A DNA stretch of 64,000 bases. Origin: Nonomuraea roseoviolacea subsp. carminata. GTDB lineage: Bacteria > Actinomycetota > Actinomycetes > Streptosporangiales > Streptosporangiaceae. The DNA is taken from positions 9,686,860 through 9,750,859 of the forward strand of contig NZ_JAMZEC010000001.1 of assembly GCF_024172185.1 (NCBI RefSeq). The letters run 5' to 3'. The position numbers were made by a program, and so were the translations under genes. The notes beneath the pieces are model-generated. The model did not search any database and was not told the DNA's origin. It was given only the letters and a program-made list of their open reading frames with translations. This document shows positions 14,732 through 21,684 of the stretch, piece by piece (within the stretch, counting starts at the first letter, position 1; every line of letters starts with the position of its first letter).

Positions 14732-17086
14732 ATGACATTCGTGGACGCGCCGGGCCTCGCGCCCTGGCGGGACGGCGGCCGCCCCATCGCCGAGCGCGTG
14801 GAGGCGCTGCTGGCCGAGATGACGCTGGAGGAGAAGGCCGGGCAACTCGGGTCCGTCTGGGTGGACACCACCCCCGCCGCGCGGGCGCACGACGGCAACG
14901 TCGCCCCGATGCAGGACCTGTTCACCGACCCCGGCGCCGACCTCGCCGACCGGCTCCGCGACGGGGTCGGTCACCTCACCCGGGTCTTCGGCACCGCTCC
15001 GGTCAGCCCGGCGGAGGGCGTGGCCGCGCTGCGCCGGTTGCAGGAGCAGGTGGTCGCCGCCAGCCGGTTCGGCATCCCGGCGATCGCGCACGAGGAGTGC
15101 CTCACCGGGTTCGCGACGTACGGCGCCACCGCCTACCCCACGCCGCTGGCCTGGGCGGCCACGTTCGACCCTGACCTGGTGCACCGCATGGCGCACGCGA
15201 TCGGCCGCGACCTCCGGTCGGTCGGGGTCCACCAGGGGCTGTCGCCCGTCCTCGACGTGGTGCGCGACTACCGGTGGGGACGGGTGGAGGAGACCCTCGG
15301 CGAGGACCCCTACCTGGTGGGCCGGCTCGGCGCGGCGTACGTGCGCGGGCTGGAGGACGCGGGCGTCATCGCGACGCTCAAGCACTTCGCCGGGTACGCC
15401 GCCTCCCGCGCCGGGCGCAACCACGCCCCGGTCAGCATCGGCCCGCGCGAGCTGGCCGACGTCATCCTGCCGCCCTTCGAGGCGGCGCTGCGCGAGGGCG
15501 GCGCCCGGTCCGTCATGAACTCCTACACCGACGTGGACGGCGTGCCCGTCGGCGCGAGCGCCGAGCTGCTGCGCGGGGTGCTGCGCCACCGCTGGGGCTT
15601 CGACGGGACGGTGGTGTCGGACTACTGGTCTGTCCCGTTCCTCGCCTCCATGCACCACGTGGCGCGGGACGAGGCCGAGGCCGGGGCGGTCGCGCTGCGC
15701 GCGGGCATCGACGTGGAGCTCCCCGAGACGGTCGGCTACGGCCGGCGCCTGGTCGCGCAGGTACGCGCCGGTCACGTCGAGGAGGCGCTGGTGGACGAGG
15801 CGGTGCGCCGCGTCCTGCGGCAGAAGTGCGAGCTGGGCCTGCTCGACGAGGGACCCCTCGTGCCGGACGGCGCGGAGGACGCGGACTTCGACAGCCCGGC
15901 CAACCGCGCCATCGCCCGCGCCGTCGCGGAGCGGTCGGTGGTGCTGCTGAGCAACCCGCGCGGGACGCTGCCCCTCGCCCCCGGGACGACCGCGCGGATC
16001 GCCGTCGTGGGGCCGTGCGCCGACGACCCCACGACGCTGATGGGCTGCTACGCCTTCCCCAACCACGTGCTCGGCCGCTTCCCCGACCACGGCCTGGGCC
16101 TGCCCGTCGCGACCGTCCGCGACCGCGTCGAGGCCGAGTTCCCGGACGCCGAGGTGCGGTACGCGCGCGGGACGGAGGTCTCCGGCGACGACGTCTCGGG
16201 CATCGCCGGCGCGGTGACCATCGCCGCCGAGGCCGAGCTCGTCCTGCTGGTCGTGGGCGACCGGGCCGGCCTGTTCGGCGGCGGGACGTCCGGAGAGGGC
16301 TGCGACACCGCGGACCTGCGCCTGCCGGGGATGCAGCACCGCCTGGTCGAGGAGGTCCTGGCCACCGGGACCCCGGCCGTCCTGGTCGTCGTGTCCGGGC
16401 GGCCCTACGCGCTCGGCTCCTGCACCGGCCGGGCCGCCGCCGCGCTCCAGGCGTTCTTCCCCGGGGTCGAGGGCGCGGCGGCGATCGCGGGCGTGCTGAG
16501 CGGCCGGGTCACCCCCTCCGGCCGGCTGCCCGTGCAGATCCCGGCCGCTCCGAGCGTCAACCCGTCCACCTATCTGCAGGCGCCGCTGGGCCTCAGGACG
16601 GACGGGATCTCCGCGCTCGATCCCACGCCGGCGTTCCCCTTCGGCCACGGCCTGTCGTACGCGCCGATCAGGTACGACGCCCTCACCATCGGCGATCCCG
16701 AGTGTCCCACGGACGGGACCGTCGAGGCGCGGGTGACGGTCGCCAACGCGGGAACGCGGGCAGCGGAGGAGGTGGTACAGCTCTACGCCTCCGATCCCGT
16801 GGCCCAGGTGGCCCGGCCCGTCACGCAGCTCGTCGGCTTCGCGCGCGTGCCCCTGCGGCCCGGGCAGACCCGCGACGTGACGTTCGACGTCCCGGCGGAC
16901 CTGTTCTCCTACACCTCCGTCGACCACCGGCGCATCGTCGAGCCCGGCACGATCGTCCTCAGCGCCGGCCCCTCCGCCGGTGACCGGCCGCTGCGCGCCG
17001 AGGTCCGCCTCGTCGGCGAGACCGTCGTGCTGGACGCGGCCCGCCGGCTGACCGCCCGCACCCGGATCGAGGAGACGACCCGATGA
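14732..17086 (+). CDS. GH3 beta-xylosidase / beta-glucosidase-type glycoside hydrolase
   Basis: 784 residues without a signal peptide. GH3 N-domain: LAEMTLEEKAGQLG, GVHQGLSPVLDVVRDYRWGR, EETLGEDPYLVGRLGAAYVR, KHFAGYAASRAGRNHAPV, and the nucleophile Asp in GTVVSDYWSV. GH3 C-domain follows from about residue 400 (AERSVVLLSNPRGTLPLAP, VVGDRAGLFGGGTSGEG) and then a fibronectin III-like domain (RVTVANAGTRAAEEVVQLY). Cytoplasmic location and the neighbouring GH43 and GH54 genes favour xylo-oligosaccharides as substrate. GAAGGAG lies immediately before ATG 14732; ATG 14711 is also in frame. The stop overlaps the next start (ATGA). Confidence 0.92.
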   Translation: MTFVDAPGLAPWRDGGRPIAERVEALLAEMTLEEKAGQLGSVWVDTTPAARAHDGNVAPMQDLFTDPGADLADRLRDGVGHLTRVFGTAPVSPAEGVAALRRLQEQVVAASRFGIPAIAHEECLTGFATYGATAYPTPLAWAATFDPDLVHRMAHAIGRDLRSVGVHQGLSPVLDVVRDYRWGRVEETLGEDPYLVGRLGAAYVRGLEDAGVIATLKHFAGYAASRAGRNHAPVSIGPRELADVILPPFEAALREGGARSVMNSYTDVDGVPVGASAELLRGVLRHRWGFDGTVVSDYWSVPFLASMHHVARDEAEAGAVALRAGIDVELPETVGYGRRLVAQVRAGHVEEALVDEAVRRVLRQKCELGLLDEGPLVPDGAEDADFDSPANRAIARAVAERSVVLLSNPRGTLPLAPGTTARIAVVGPCADDPTTLMGCYAFPNHVLGRFPDHGLGLPVATVRDRVEAEFPDAEVRYARGTEVSGDDVSGIAGAVTIAAEAELVLLVVGDRAGLFGGGTSGEGCDTADLRLPGMQHRLVEEVLATGTPAVLVVVSGRPYALGSCTGRAAAALQAFFPGVEGAAAIAGVLSGRVTPSGRLPVQIPAAPSVNPSTYLQAPLGLRTDGISALDPTPAFPFGHGLSYAPIRYDALTIGDPECPTDGTVEARVTVANAGTRAAEEVVQLYASDPVAQVARPVTQLVGFARVPLRPGQTRDVTFDVPADLFSYTSVDHRRIVEPGTIVLSAGPSAGDRPLRAEVRLVGETVVLDAARRLTARTRIEETTR

Positions 17087-18612
17087 GCGCGCGGACGTAC
17101 GCCAACCCGGTCATCCCGGGCTTCCATCCCGACCCCAGCGTGTGCCGCGTCGGCGACGACTACTACCTGGTGTGCTCCAGCTTCGAGTACTTCCCCGGCG
17201 TGCCGATCCTCCACAGCCGCGACCTCGTGCACTGGCGTCAGATCGGCAACGTGCTGGACCGGCCGGGACAACTCGACCTGCCGCCCGGAAGCCTGGCCTC
17301 CGGCGGCGTCTACGCGCCCACCCTTCGCCATCACGACGGTCTCTTCTACCTGATCACGACCAACGTGAGCGGCCGGGGCACCTTCCTGGTGACGGCCGAG
17401 CGCCCCGAGGGCCCCTGGTCGGACCCGGTGTGGCTGGACGTGCCCGGCATCGACCCCGACCTGGCCTGGGACGACGACGGCGCGTGCTGGTGCGCCACCT
17501 CGGGCAACCACGTGACCCGGATCGAGCCGCTGACCGGCGAGATCCTGGAAGGGCCGCTGCCGATCTGGTCGGGCACCGGCGGCAAGTACCCCGAGGCGCC
17601 GCACCTTCATCACGTCGGCGACCGGTGGTACCTGCTGATGTCGGAAGGCGGCACGGAACGCGGGCACGCCGTCTCCGTCGCCCGCTCCCGCTCGCCTCGC
17701 GGCCCGTTCGAGCCGGCCCCGGCCAACCCGATCCTGACCCACCGCGGCACCGACCGGCCGATCCAGAGCACCGGCCACGCCGACCTGGTGTCCGCGCCCG
17801 ACGGCACCTGGTGGATGGTCCTGCTCGGCGTGCGCCCGCGCGGCTACACGCCCGAGTTCCAGGTCCTCGGCCGCGAGACGTTCCTCGCCCCGGTCACCTG
17901 GGCGGACGGCTGGCCGCTGGTCGGCCCCGTCGAGGAGCGCCATCCCGCCCCGGCCGCCTGGCAACCCCTCCCCCCGCCGCCGGCGCGGGACGACTTCGAC
18001 GCGCCCCGCCTCGCGCCGTCCTGGATCTCCCCGCGCGCCCGCCCGGACGCCTCGTGGTCGCTGAGCGACCGGCCGGGATGGCTCGTCCTCCACGCCACGG
18101 GCCCGACGCTCGACCGGCCGGGCCACACCTTCGTCGGCCGGCGCCAGCAGCACCACGACTGCCGCTTCCGCGCGCGCCTCGACCCCGCGGCGGCCCGGGC
18201 CGGGCTGTCCCTGCGGATGGACGAGGCCCACCACTACGACCTGGAGGTGGACGACGGGCAGGCGTCGGTGATCGCCAGGATCGGCCCGCTGCGCCAGGTC
18301 GTCGCCCGGCAGGCGGTCCCGCCCGGCCCGCTCACCCTCGTCATCGACGTCCGCGCGACCGGCGTGCTGCCGCCGTCCGTCACCGGCGCCGGGCAGGTGG
18401 ACGACCGGCCGCTGGGCGTGGGGGCCCACGGGCCGGACACGATCGCCTTCTCGGTGGAGGCCGGAGGCGCGCCGGTGCCGCTGGCCGAGTTGGACGGGCG
18501 CTACCTGTCGACGGAGGTCGCCACCGGTTTCACCGGTCGCGTCGCCGGCATGTACGTCACCCGGGGCAGCGCGGCCTTCGACTGGTTCGACTACGAGGGC
18601 GCGGACGCCTGA
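17083..18612 (+). CDS. GH43 beta-xylosidase / arabinofuranosidase
   Basis: 509 residues, translationally coupled to the GH3 gene by an ATGA overlap. The five-bladed propeller shows NPVIPGFHPDPSVCRVGDDY with the base Asp, GIDPDLAWDDDG with the pKa-modulating Asp, and GGKYPEAPHLHHVGDRWYLL with the acid Glu. The C-terminal 180 residues form the beta-sandwich of XynB-like GH43 enzymes (DDFDAPRLAPSWISPR, GRRQQHHDCRFRARL, GMYVTRGSAAFDWFDYEG). It should release xylose or arabinose from short arabinoxylan oligomers in the cytoplasm. Confidence 0.93.
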   Translation: MSARTYANPVIPGFHPDPSVCRVGDDYYLVCSSFEYFPGVPILHSRDLVHWRQIGNVLDRPGQLDLPPGSLASGGVYAPTLRHHDGLFYLITTNVSGRGTFLVTAERPEGPWSDPVWLDVPGIDPDLAWDDDGACWCATSGNHVTRIEPLTGEILEGPLPIWSGTGGKYPEAPHLHHVGDRWYLLMSEGGTERGHAVSVARSRSPRGPFEPAPANPILTHRGTDRPIQSTGHADLVSAPDGTWWMVLLGVRPRGYTPEFQVLGRETFLAPVTWADGWPLVGPVEERHPAPAAWQPLPPPPARDDFDAPRLAPSWISPRARPDASWSLSDRPGWLVLHATGPTLDRPGHTFVGRRQQHHDCRFRARLDPAAARAGLSLRMDEAHHYDLEVDDGQASVIARIGPLRQVVARQAVPPGPLTLVIDVRATGVLPPSVTGAGQVDDRPLGVGAHGPDTIAFSVEAGGAPVPLAELDGRYLSTEVATGFTGRVAGMYVTRGSAAFDWFDYEGADA

Positions 18613-18631
18613 TGCCGCATCGACGGCCACC

Positions 18632-19015
18632 TCACCAGCCGAGCCGGTCGCCGAGCCGCAACCGCAGCCACAGCCACAGCCACAGCCACAGCCACAGCAC
18701 CAGACGCTCGTCCGGGTCGGACAGGTCGAACCCGAAGATCTCCTGGGCGCGGGCGAGCCGGTACCGGACCGTGTTCGGGTGCACGGACAGCCGAAGGGAG
18801 GCGGCCGCGACGTCACTGTTGGCGTCCAGGTAGGCGAGGATGGTGGGCGCGTAGAGGGTGCCGTGCTCGACGTCGTGGGCGCGCGCCGCCGGCCCGAGCC
18901 TGCGGGGCGGCGCCTCGTGCGCGACCAGGATCCGGGCCGGCGCGCACAGCGTCGCGGTCGCCCACACCTCGTCGATCGTGGCCACCTGGAGCGGCTCCGG
19001 ATCACCCGGCCGAGA
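18632..19015 (-). pseudogene. PucR/CdaR-type transcriptional regulator, C-terminal remnant
   Basis: About 128 open codons end with the PucR_2 helix-turn-helix: TILAYLDANSDVAAASLRLS, VHPNTVRYRLARAQEIFGFD, LSDPDERLVLW. A stop at 19016-19018 closes the frame upstream and no N-terminal GAF/PAS-like or GGDEF-like domain is present; whole members have 350-600 residues. The end of the protein runs into LWLWLWLWLWLRLRL, encoded by a CAGCCA tandem repeat, where normal members end soon after L-x-L-W-L-A. Probably a dead regulator of the xylan genes or the MFS gene. Bases 19019-19142 hold nothing I recognise. Confidence 0.7.
18665..18698. repeat. CAGCCA hexanucleotide tandem repeat
   Basis: Five perfect CAGCCA units (18665-18694) plus a partial sixth. 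On the minus strand they encode alternating Leu-Trp at the end of the regulator remnant. Repeats of this type change length by slippage. Confidence 0.85.
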
Positions 19016-19142
19016 TCAGCGCGGGTCGCACGGAGCGGCGATCACCGTGACGTGCATGTCCGTGCCGTCCAGGCGCGCGTCTTGGGAGTTCGTCACGCCG
19101 TGGCCGCCGTCCGGGCGGTGGCACGCCGCGGGGCCGGCGTCA

Positions 19143-20480
19143 TCAGAGCCTCTCCCTGGAGGGCGACGTACTCGGCCTGGGCCTGCCCGACGCCTCAGGG
19201 GCGCCGCCCGTGGCCCGCCCTGTGCCCGCGGCGTCGACGGCTCTGAGCGCGGGCCAGGCCAGCAGCGCCAGGGCCGCGGCAAGTGCCGCCACGGCCAGCA
19301 TGGCGCCCGGCAGCCCTGCCGCCTGCGCCCAGTGCCCCACGTACACCGGCCCGGCGAGGAAGCCGAGATAGGCCGAGGTGGACACGACGGAGGTGGCGGC
19401 GCCGCGGGCGGCGGCGGGGACGTTGGCGGTGGCCAGCCCGAGCACGGTCGGGAAGAGCACAGCGGTGCCGGCGGCGGCCAGGGCCAGCCCGAGCAGCGCC
19501 AAGGGGAGAGACGAGGCGAGGGCCAGCAGGGACGTCGCCGCCGCGGCGAGCGCCGCGCCGGCGGTGAGGACGAGCCAGGCCCGACGGGTCCTCACCGCGC
19601 CGATCGCGAAGCGGGTGAGCGCGACGGAGAGCGCGAAGACCGCGGGCCCGGCGCCGACCAGCGCGGGTCCGGCGTGCACGGTGTCGGCGAGGTAGACGGC
19701 GCTCCAGCTCTGGTGCGCGTTCTCCACGGCGAACCCGAGCGCGCCCAGCCCGCCCGCGACGAGCAGGAGCGGCAGATGGGCGCGCAGACCCGGCCGGCCG
19801 GGCGCGGCTGAGGCGCGGGCGCGCTGGCGGCGGCCGGAATCGGCCCGCGTGCGATCGCCGGCGCCGATGTCGGCGCTCCCCGTGGCGTCGGCGGAGCCTG
19901 CGGTGCCGTTGGTGGCGCGCACGGTGGCGTTGGCGGAGCCCGCGATGGCGGCGCTCACGGTGGCCGCGGCGAGCGCGACCAGCAGGTACGGCACGACCAC
20001 GGGCAGGCCGACGGCGTTCAGCAGCCCGGTGAGGAGGCTCGCCACGACCACGGCCACGGAGAAGAACCCGTGCGCCCGGGTGATGACCGGACGGCCGGTG
20101 GCCCGCTCGGCGGAGCCGGCCGCCGCGTTGATCGTCACGTCCGCGGCCCCCGACGCCGCGCCGAGAACCGCCAGCCCCACGCACAGGGCAGGCAGGTCGC
20201 GGGCGGTCACGGCCACGGCGACCCCGGCGAGGCCGAGCGCCGTGAGGGTGATCGCCGTGGCGCGCCGCCCCCACCGGTCCACGGCCCGGCCCGCGAGCGG
20301 CATGGCGGGCAGCGCCCCCGCGGCGATGAACAGCAGCGCCGTCCCGAGCTGGCCGTCGGTGAGCCCGGCCTGGGCGCGGATGACGGGGACGGACGCCCCC
20401 CACACGCCCCAGAACGCACCGAAGACCAGGAATCCGGCATACGGCACCCAAGCCCGGATGTGATCGTGATCGAGGCCCAT
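19143..20480 (-). CDS. Major facilitator superfamily transporter
   Basis: 445 residues with 12 predicted membrane segments in two bundles. Family marks: FGAFWGVWGASVPVIRAQAG in helix 1, the loop 2-3 motif AGRAVDRWGRR (G-x-x-x-D-R-x-G-R-R), and DVTINAAAG in helix 5, as in YbjJ/fucose-permease-like exporters. The central cytoplasmic loop is long and low in complexity (GSADATGSADIGAGDRTRA). ATG 20480 has no ribosome binding site and lies two bases from the operator pair, so the mRNA may be leaderless. The divergent LacI gene is its likely regulator. Substrate unknown. Confidence 0.88.
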   Translation of the reverse strand: MGLDHDHIRAWVPYAGFLVFGAFWGVWGASVPVIRAQAGLTDGQLGTALLFIAAGALPAMPLAGRAVDRWGRRATAITLTALGLAGVAVAVTARDLPALCVGLAVLGAASGAADVTINAAAGSAERATGRPVITRAHGFFSVAVVVASLLTGLLNAVGLPVVVPYLLVALAAATVSAAIAGSANATVRATNGTAGSADATGSADIGAGDRTRADSGRRQRARASAAPGRPGLRAHLPLLLVAGGLGALGFAVENAHQSWSAVYLADTVHAGPALVGAGPAVFALSVALTRFAIGAVRTRRAWLVLTAGAALAAAATSLLALASSLPLALLGLALAAAGTAVLFPTVLGLATANVPAAARGAATSVVSTSAYLGFLAGPVYVGHWAQAAGLPGAMLAVAALAAALALLAWPALRAVDAAGTGRATGGAPEASGRPRPSTSPSRERL

Positions 20481-20481
20481 T

Positions 20482-20516
20482 TGTGTAACGATACACAGAC
20501 CGTGTAACGATACACA
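20482..20516. promoter_or_regulatory. Tandem palindromic operators in the MFS/LacI divergent promoter
   Basis: TGTGTAACGATACACA (20482-20497) and GTGTAACGATACAC (20502-20515) are two near-identical palindromes, TGTGTA/TACACA around ACGA, repeated in direct orientation 19 bases apart. They fill most of the 50-base gap between the two start codons, so one regulator can silence both genes. Confidence 0.75.
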
Positions 20517-20530
20517 AGATAGGGTGAGGC

Positions 20531-21586
20531 ATGGCCAAAGACCCCTCTCGGCCCCGGCCGACCATGGCCGAGGTGGCGCGCGCGGCGAAGGTCTCGGTGA
20601 TGACCGTCTCCTACACCTACGCCCAGCCCGATCGCGTCTCCGAACGCACCCGGGCCAGGGTCCGCGAGGCCGCCGCCCGGCTGGGATACCCCGGCCCTCA
20701 TCCGGGGGCCCGCTCGCTGCGCCGGGGACGGGCCGGCAGCCTCGGGGTGGTGCTCGGCGAGCACCTGACCTACGCCTTCGAGGACCCCCAGGCCACCCGG
20801 TTCCTGGCGGGCGTCGCCGAGGTCTGCGCCGGTCACGGCCTGGGGCTCACGATCCTGCCCATCACCGGGGCGCCGTCCGACGCCGATCGGGTCGCCGAGG
20901 CCGCGGTGGACGGTTTCGTCGTGTGGACGACCAGCGACGACGACCCCGTGCTGTCGGCGGTGGCCGCCACCGGTCTCCCCGCCGTCGTGCACGGCGGTCC
21001 GCATCGCCCGAACGTGCCGTTCGTGGCCATCGACGACAGGGCGGCGGCGCGCGCCGTCGCCGCCGAGGCCCTCGCCGGCGCCCGGCGGCCGATGGTGCTC
21101 AGCTTCCCGCTCGATCGCGCTCGGACGCCCGGGGTCCGCAACGGGCCGGATCCCGCCGAGGCCACCTTCCGCGTGACCCGGGAGCGCCTGCGCGGAGTCC
21201 GTGACGCCTGGGAGGCGGCCGGCGGCCGTTGGCCGCAGGTGCGGGTCGCGGTCTGCGCCCGCAACAGCGCGGGCGAGGCGGACTCTCTGGCCACGGCGTT
21301 CCTCGCCGGGCCGGACGCTCCGGACGCGGTCATGGCGATGAGCGACGAGCTCGCCCTGGGCCTGATGCGGGCGGCCGCCCGTGCCGGTCTCGCCGTCCCC
21401 GGCGACCTGGCCGTCACCGGCTGGGACGACACCGACGCGGCGGCCGCCGCCGGGCTGACGACCGTCGCGCAGGACCTGCGCGCCCAGGGAGCGTGCTGCG
21501 CGCGCCTGGTCCTCGGCGAGGAGACGGCGGACGGGACCGGCCCGGTGGAGTGGCGTCTGGTCGTGCGCGACTCCACCCGGCGATGA
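20531..21586 (+). CDS. LacI-family transcriptional regulator
   Basis: 351 residues: an N-terminal LacI helix-turn-helix (TMAEVARAAKVSVMTVSYTY, hinge ARVREAAARLGYPGPHPGAR) and a periplasmic-binding-protein-like effector domain (GSLGVVLGEHLTYAFEDPQA, DGFVVWTTSDDDP, VAIDDRAAARAV, PDAVMAMSDELALGLMRAA, DLAVTGWDDTDAAA). Divergent from the MFS gene over two operators it probably binds, hence likely an autoregulated local repressor induced by the transporter substrate. The usual recognition sequence S-x-x-T-V-S-x-x-L-N is altered to VMTVSYTYAQ. Confidence 0.9.
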   Translation: MAKDPSRPRPTMAEVARAAKVSVMTVSYTYAQPDRVSERTRARVREAAARLGYPGPHPGARSLRRGRAGSLGVVLGEHLTYAFEDPQATRFLAGVAEVCAGHGLGLTILPITGAPSDADRVAEAAVDGFVVWTTSDDDPVLSAVAATGLPAVVHGGPHRPNVPFVAIDDRAAARAVAAEALAGARRPMVLSFPLDRARTPGVRNGPDPAEATFRVTRERLRGVRDAWEAAGGRWPQVRVAVCARNSAGEADSLATAFLAGPDAPDAVMAMSDELALGLMRAAARAGLAVPGDLAVTGWDDTDAAAAAGLTTVAQDLRAQGACCARLVLGEETADGTGPVEWRLVVRDSTRR

Positions 21587-21609
21587 CCGCGGTCAGGCGC
21601 GCGCTCGGC

Positions 21610-21673
21610 GCGCCTCGAAAGGAACGCGCCTCGGAGAGAACGCGCCTCGGGAAGAACGCGCCTCGGGAAGAAG
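21610..21673. repeat. Four tandem copies of a 16-base repeat between convergent genes
   Basis: Units at 21610-21625, 21626-21641, 21642-21657 and 21658-21673 share GCGCCTCG and end in GAAC or GAAG; units 3 and 4 differ only in the last base. They fill the gap between the LacI stop and the stop of the WXG100-like gene. Too few and too short for a CRISPR array. Confidence 0.85.
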
Positions 21674-21684
21674 GTGAGCCGAGG

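Noticed and set aside
14678..16927. Long minus-strand frame opposite the GH3 gene
   Set aside because: Low-complexity Gly/Arg/Val translation and no start signal; the plus-strand GH3 motifs are decisive.
18665..18698. Possible CRISPR-like repeat
   Set aside because: Units are six bases with no spacers; it is a simple microsatellite. No CRISPR array or cas gene was seen in the window.
21610..21673. Possible CRISPR or attachment-site repeat
   Set aside because: The four units are directly adjacent without spacers, and no integrase or tRNA gene is near.
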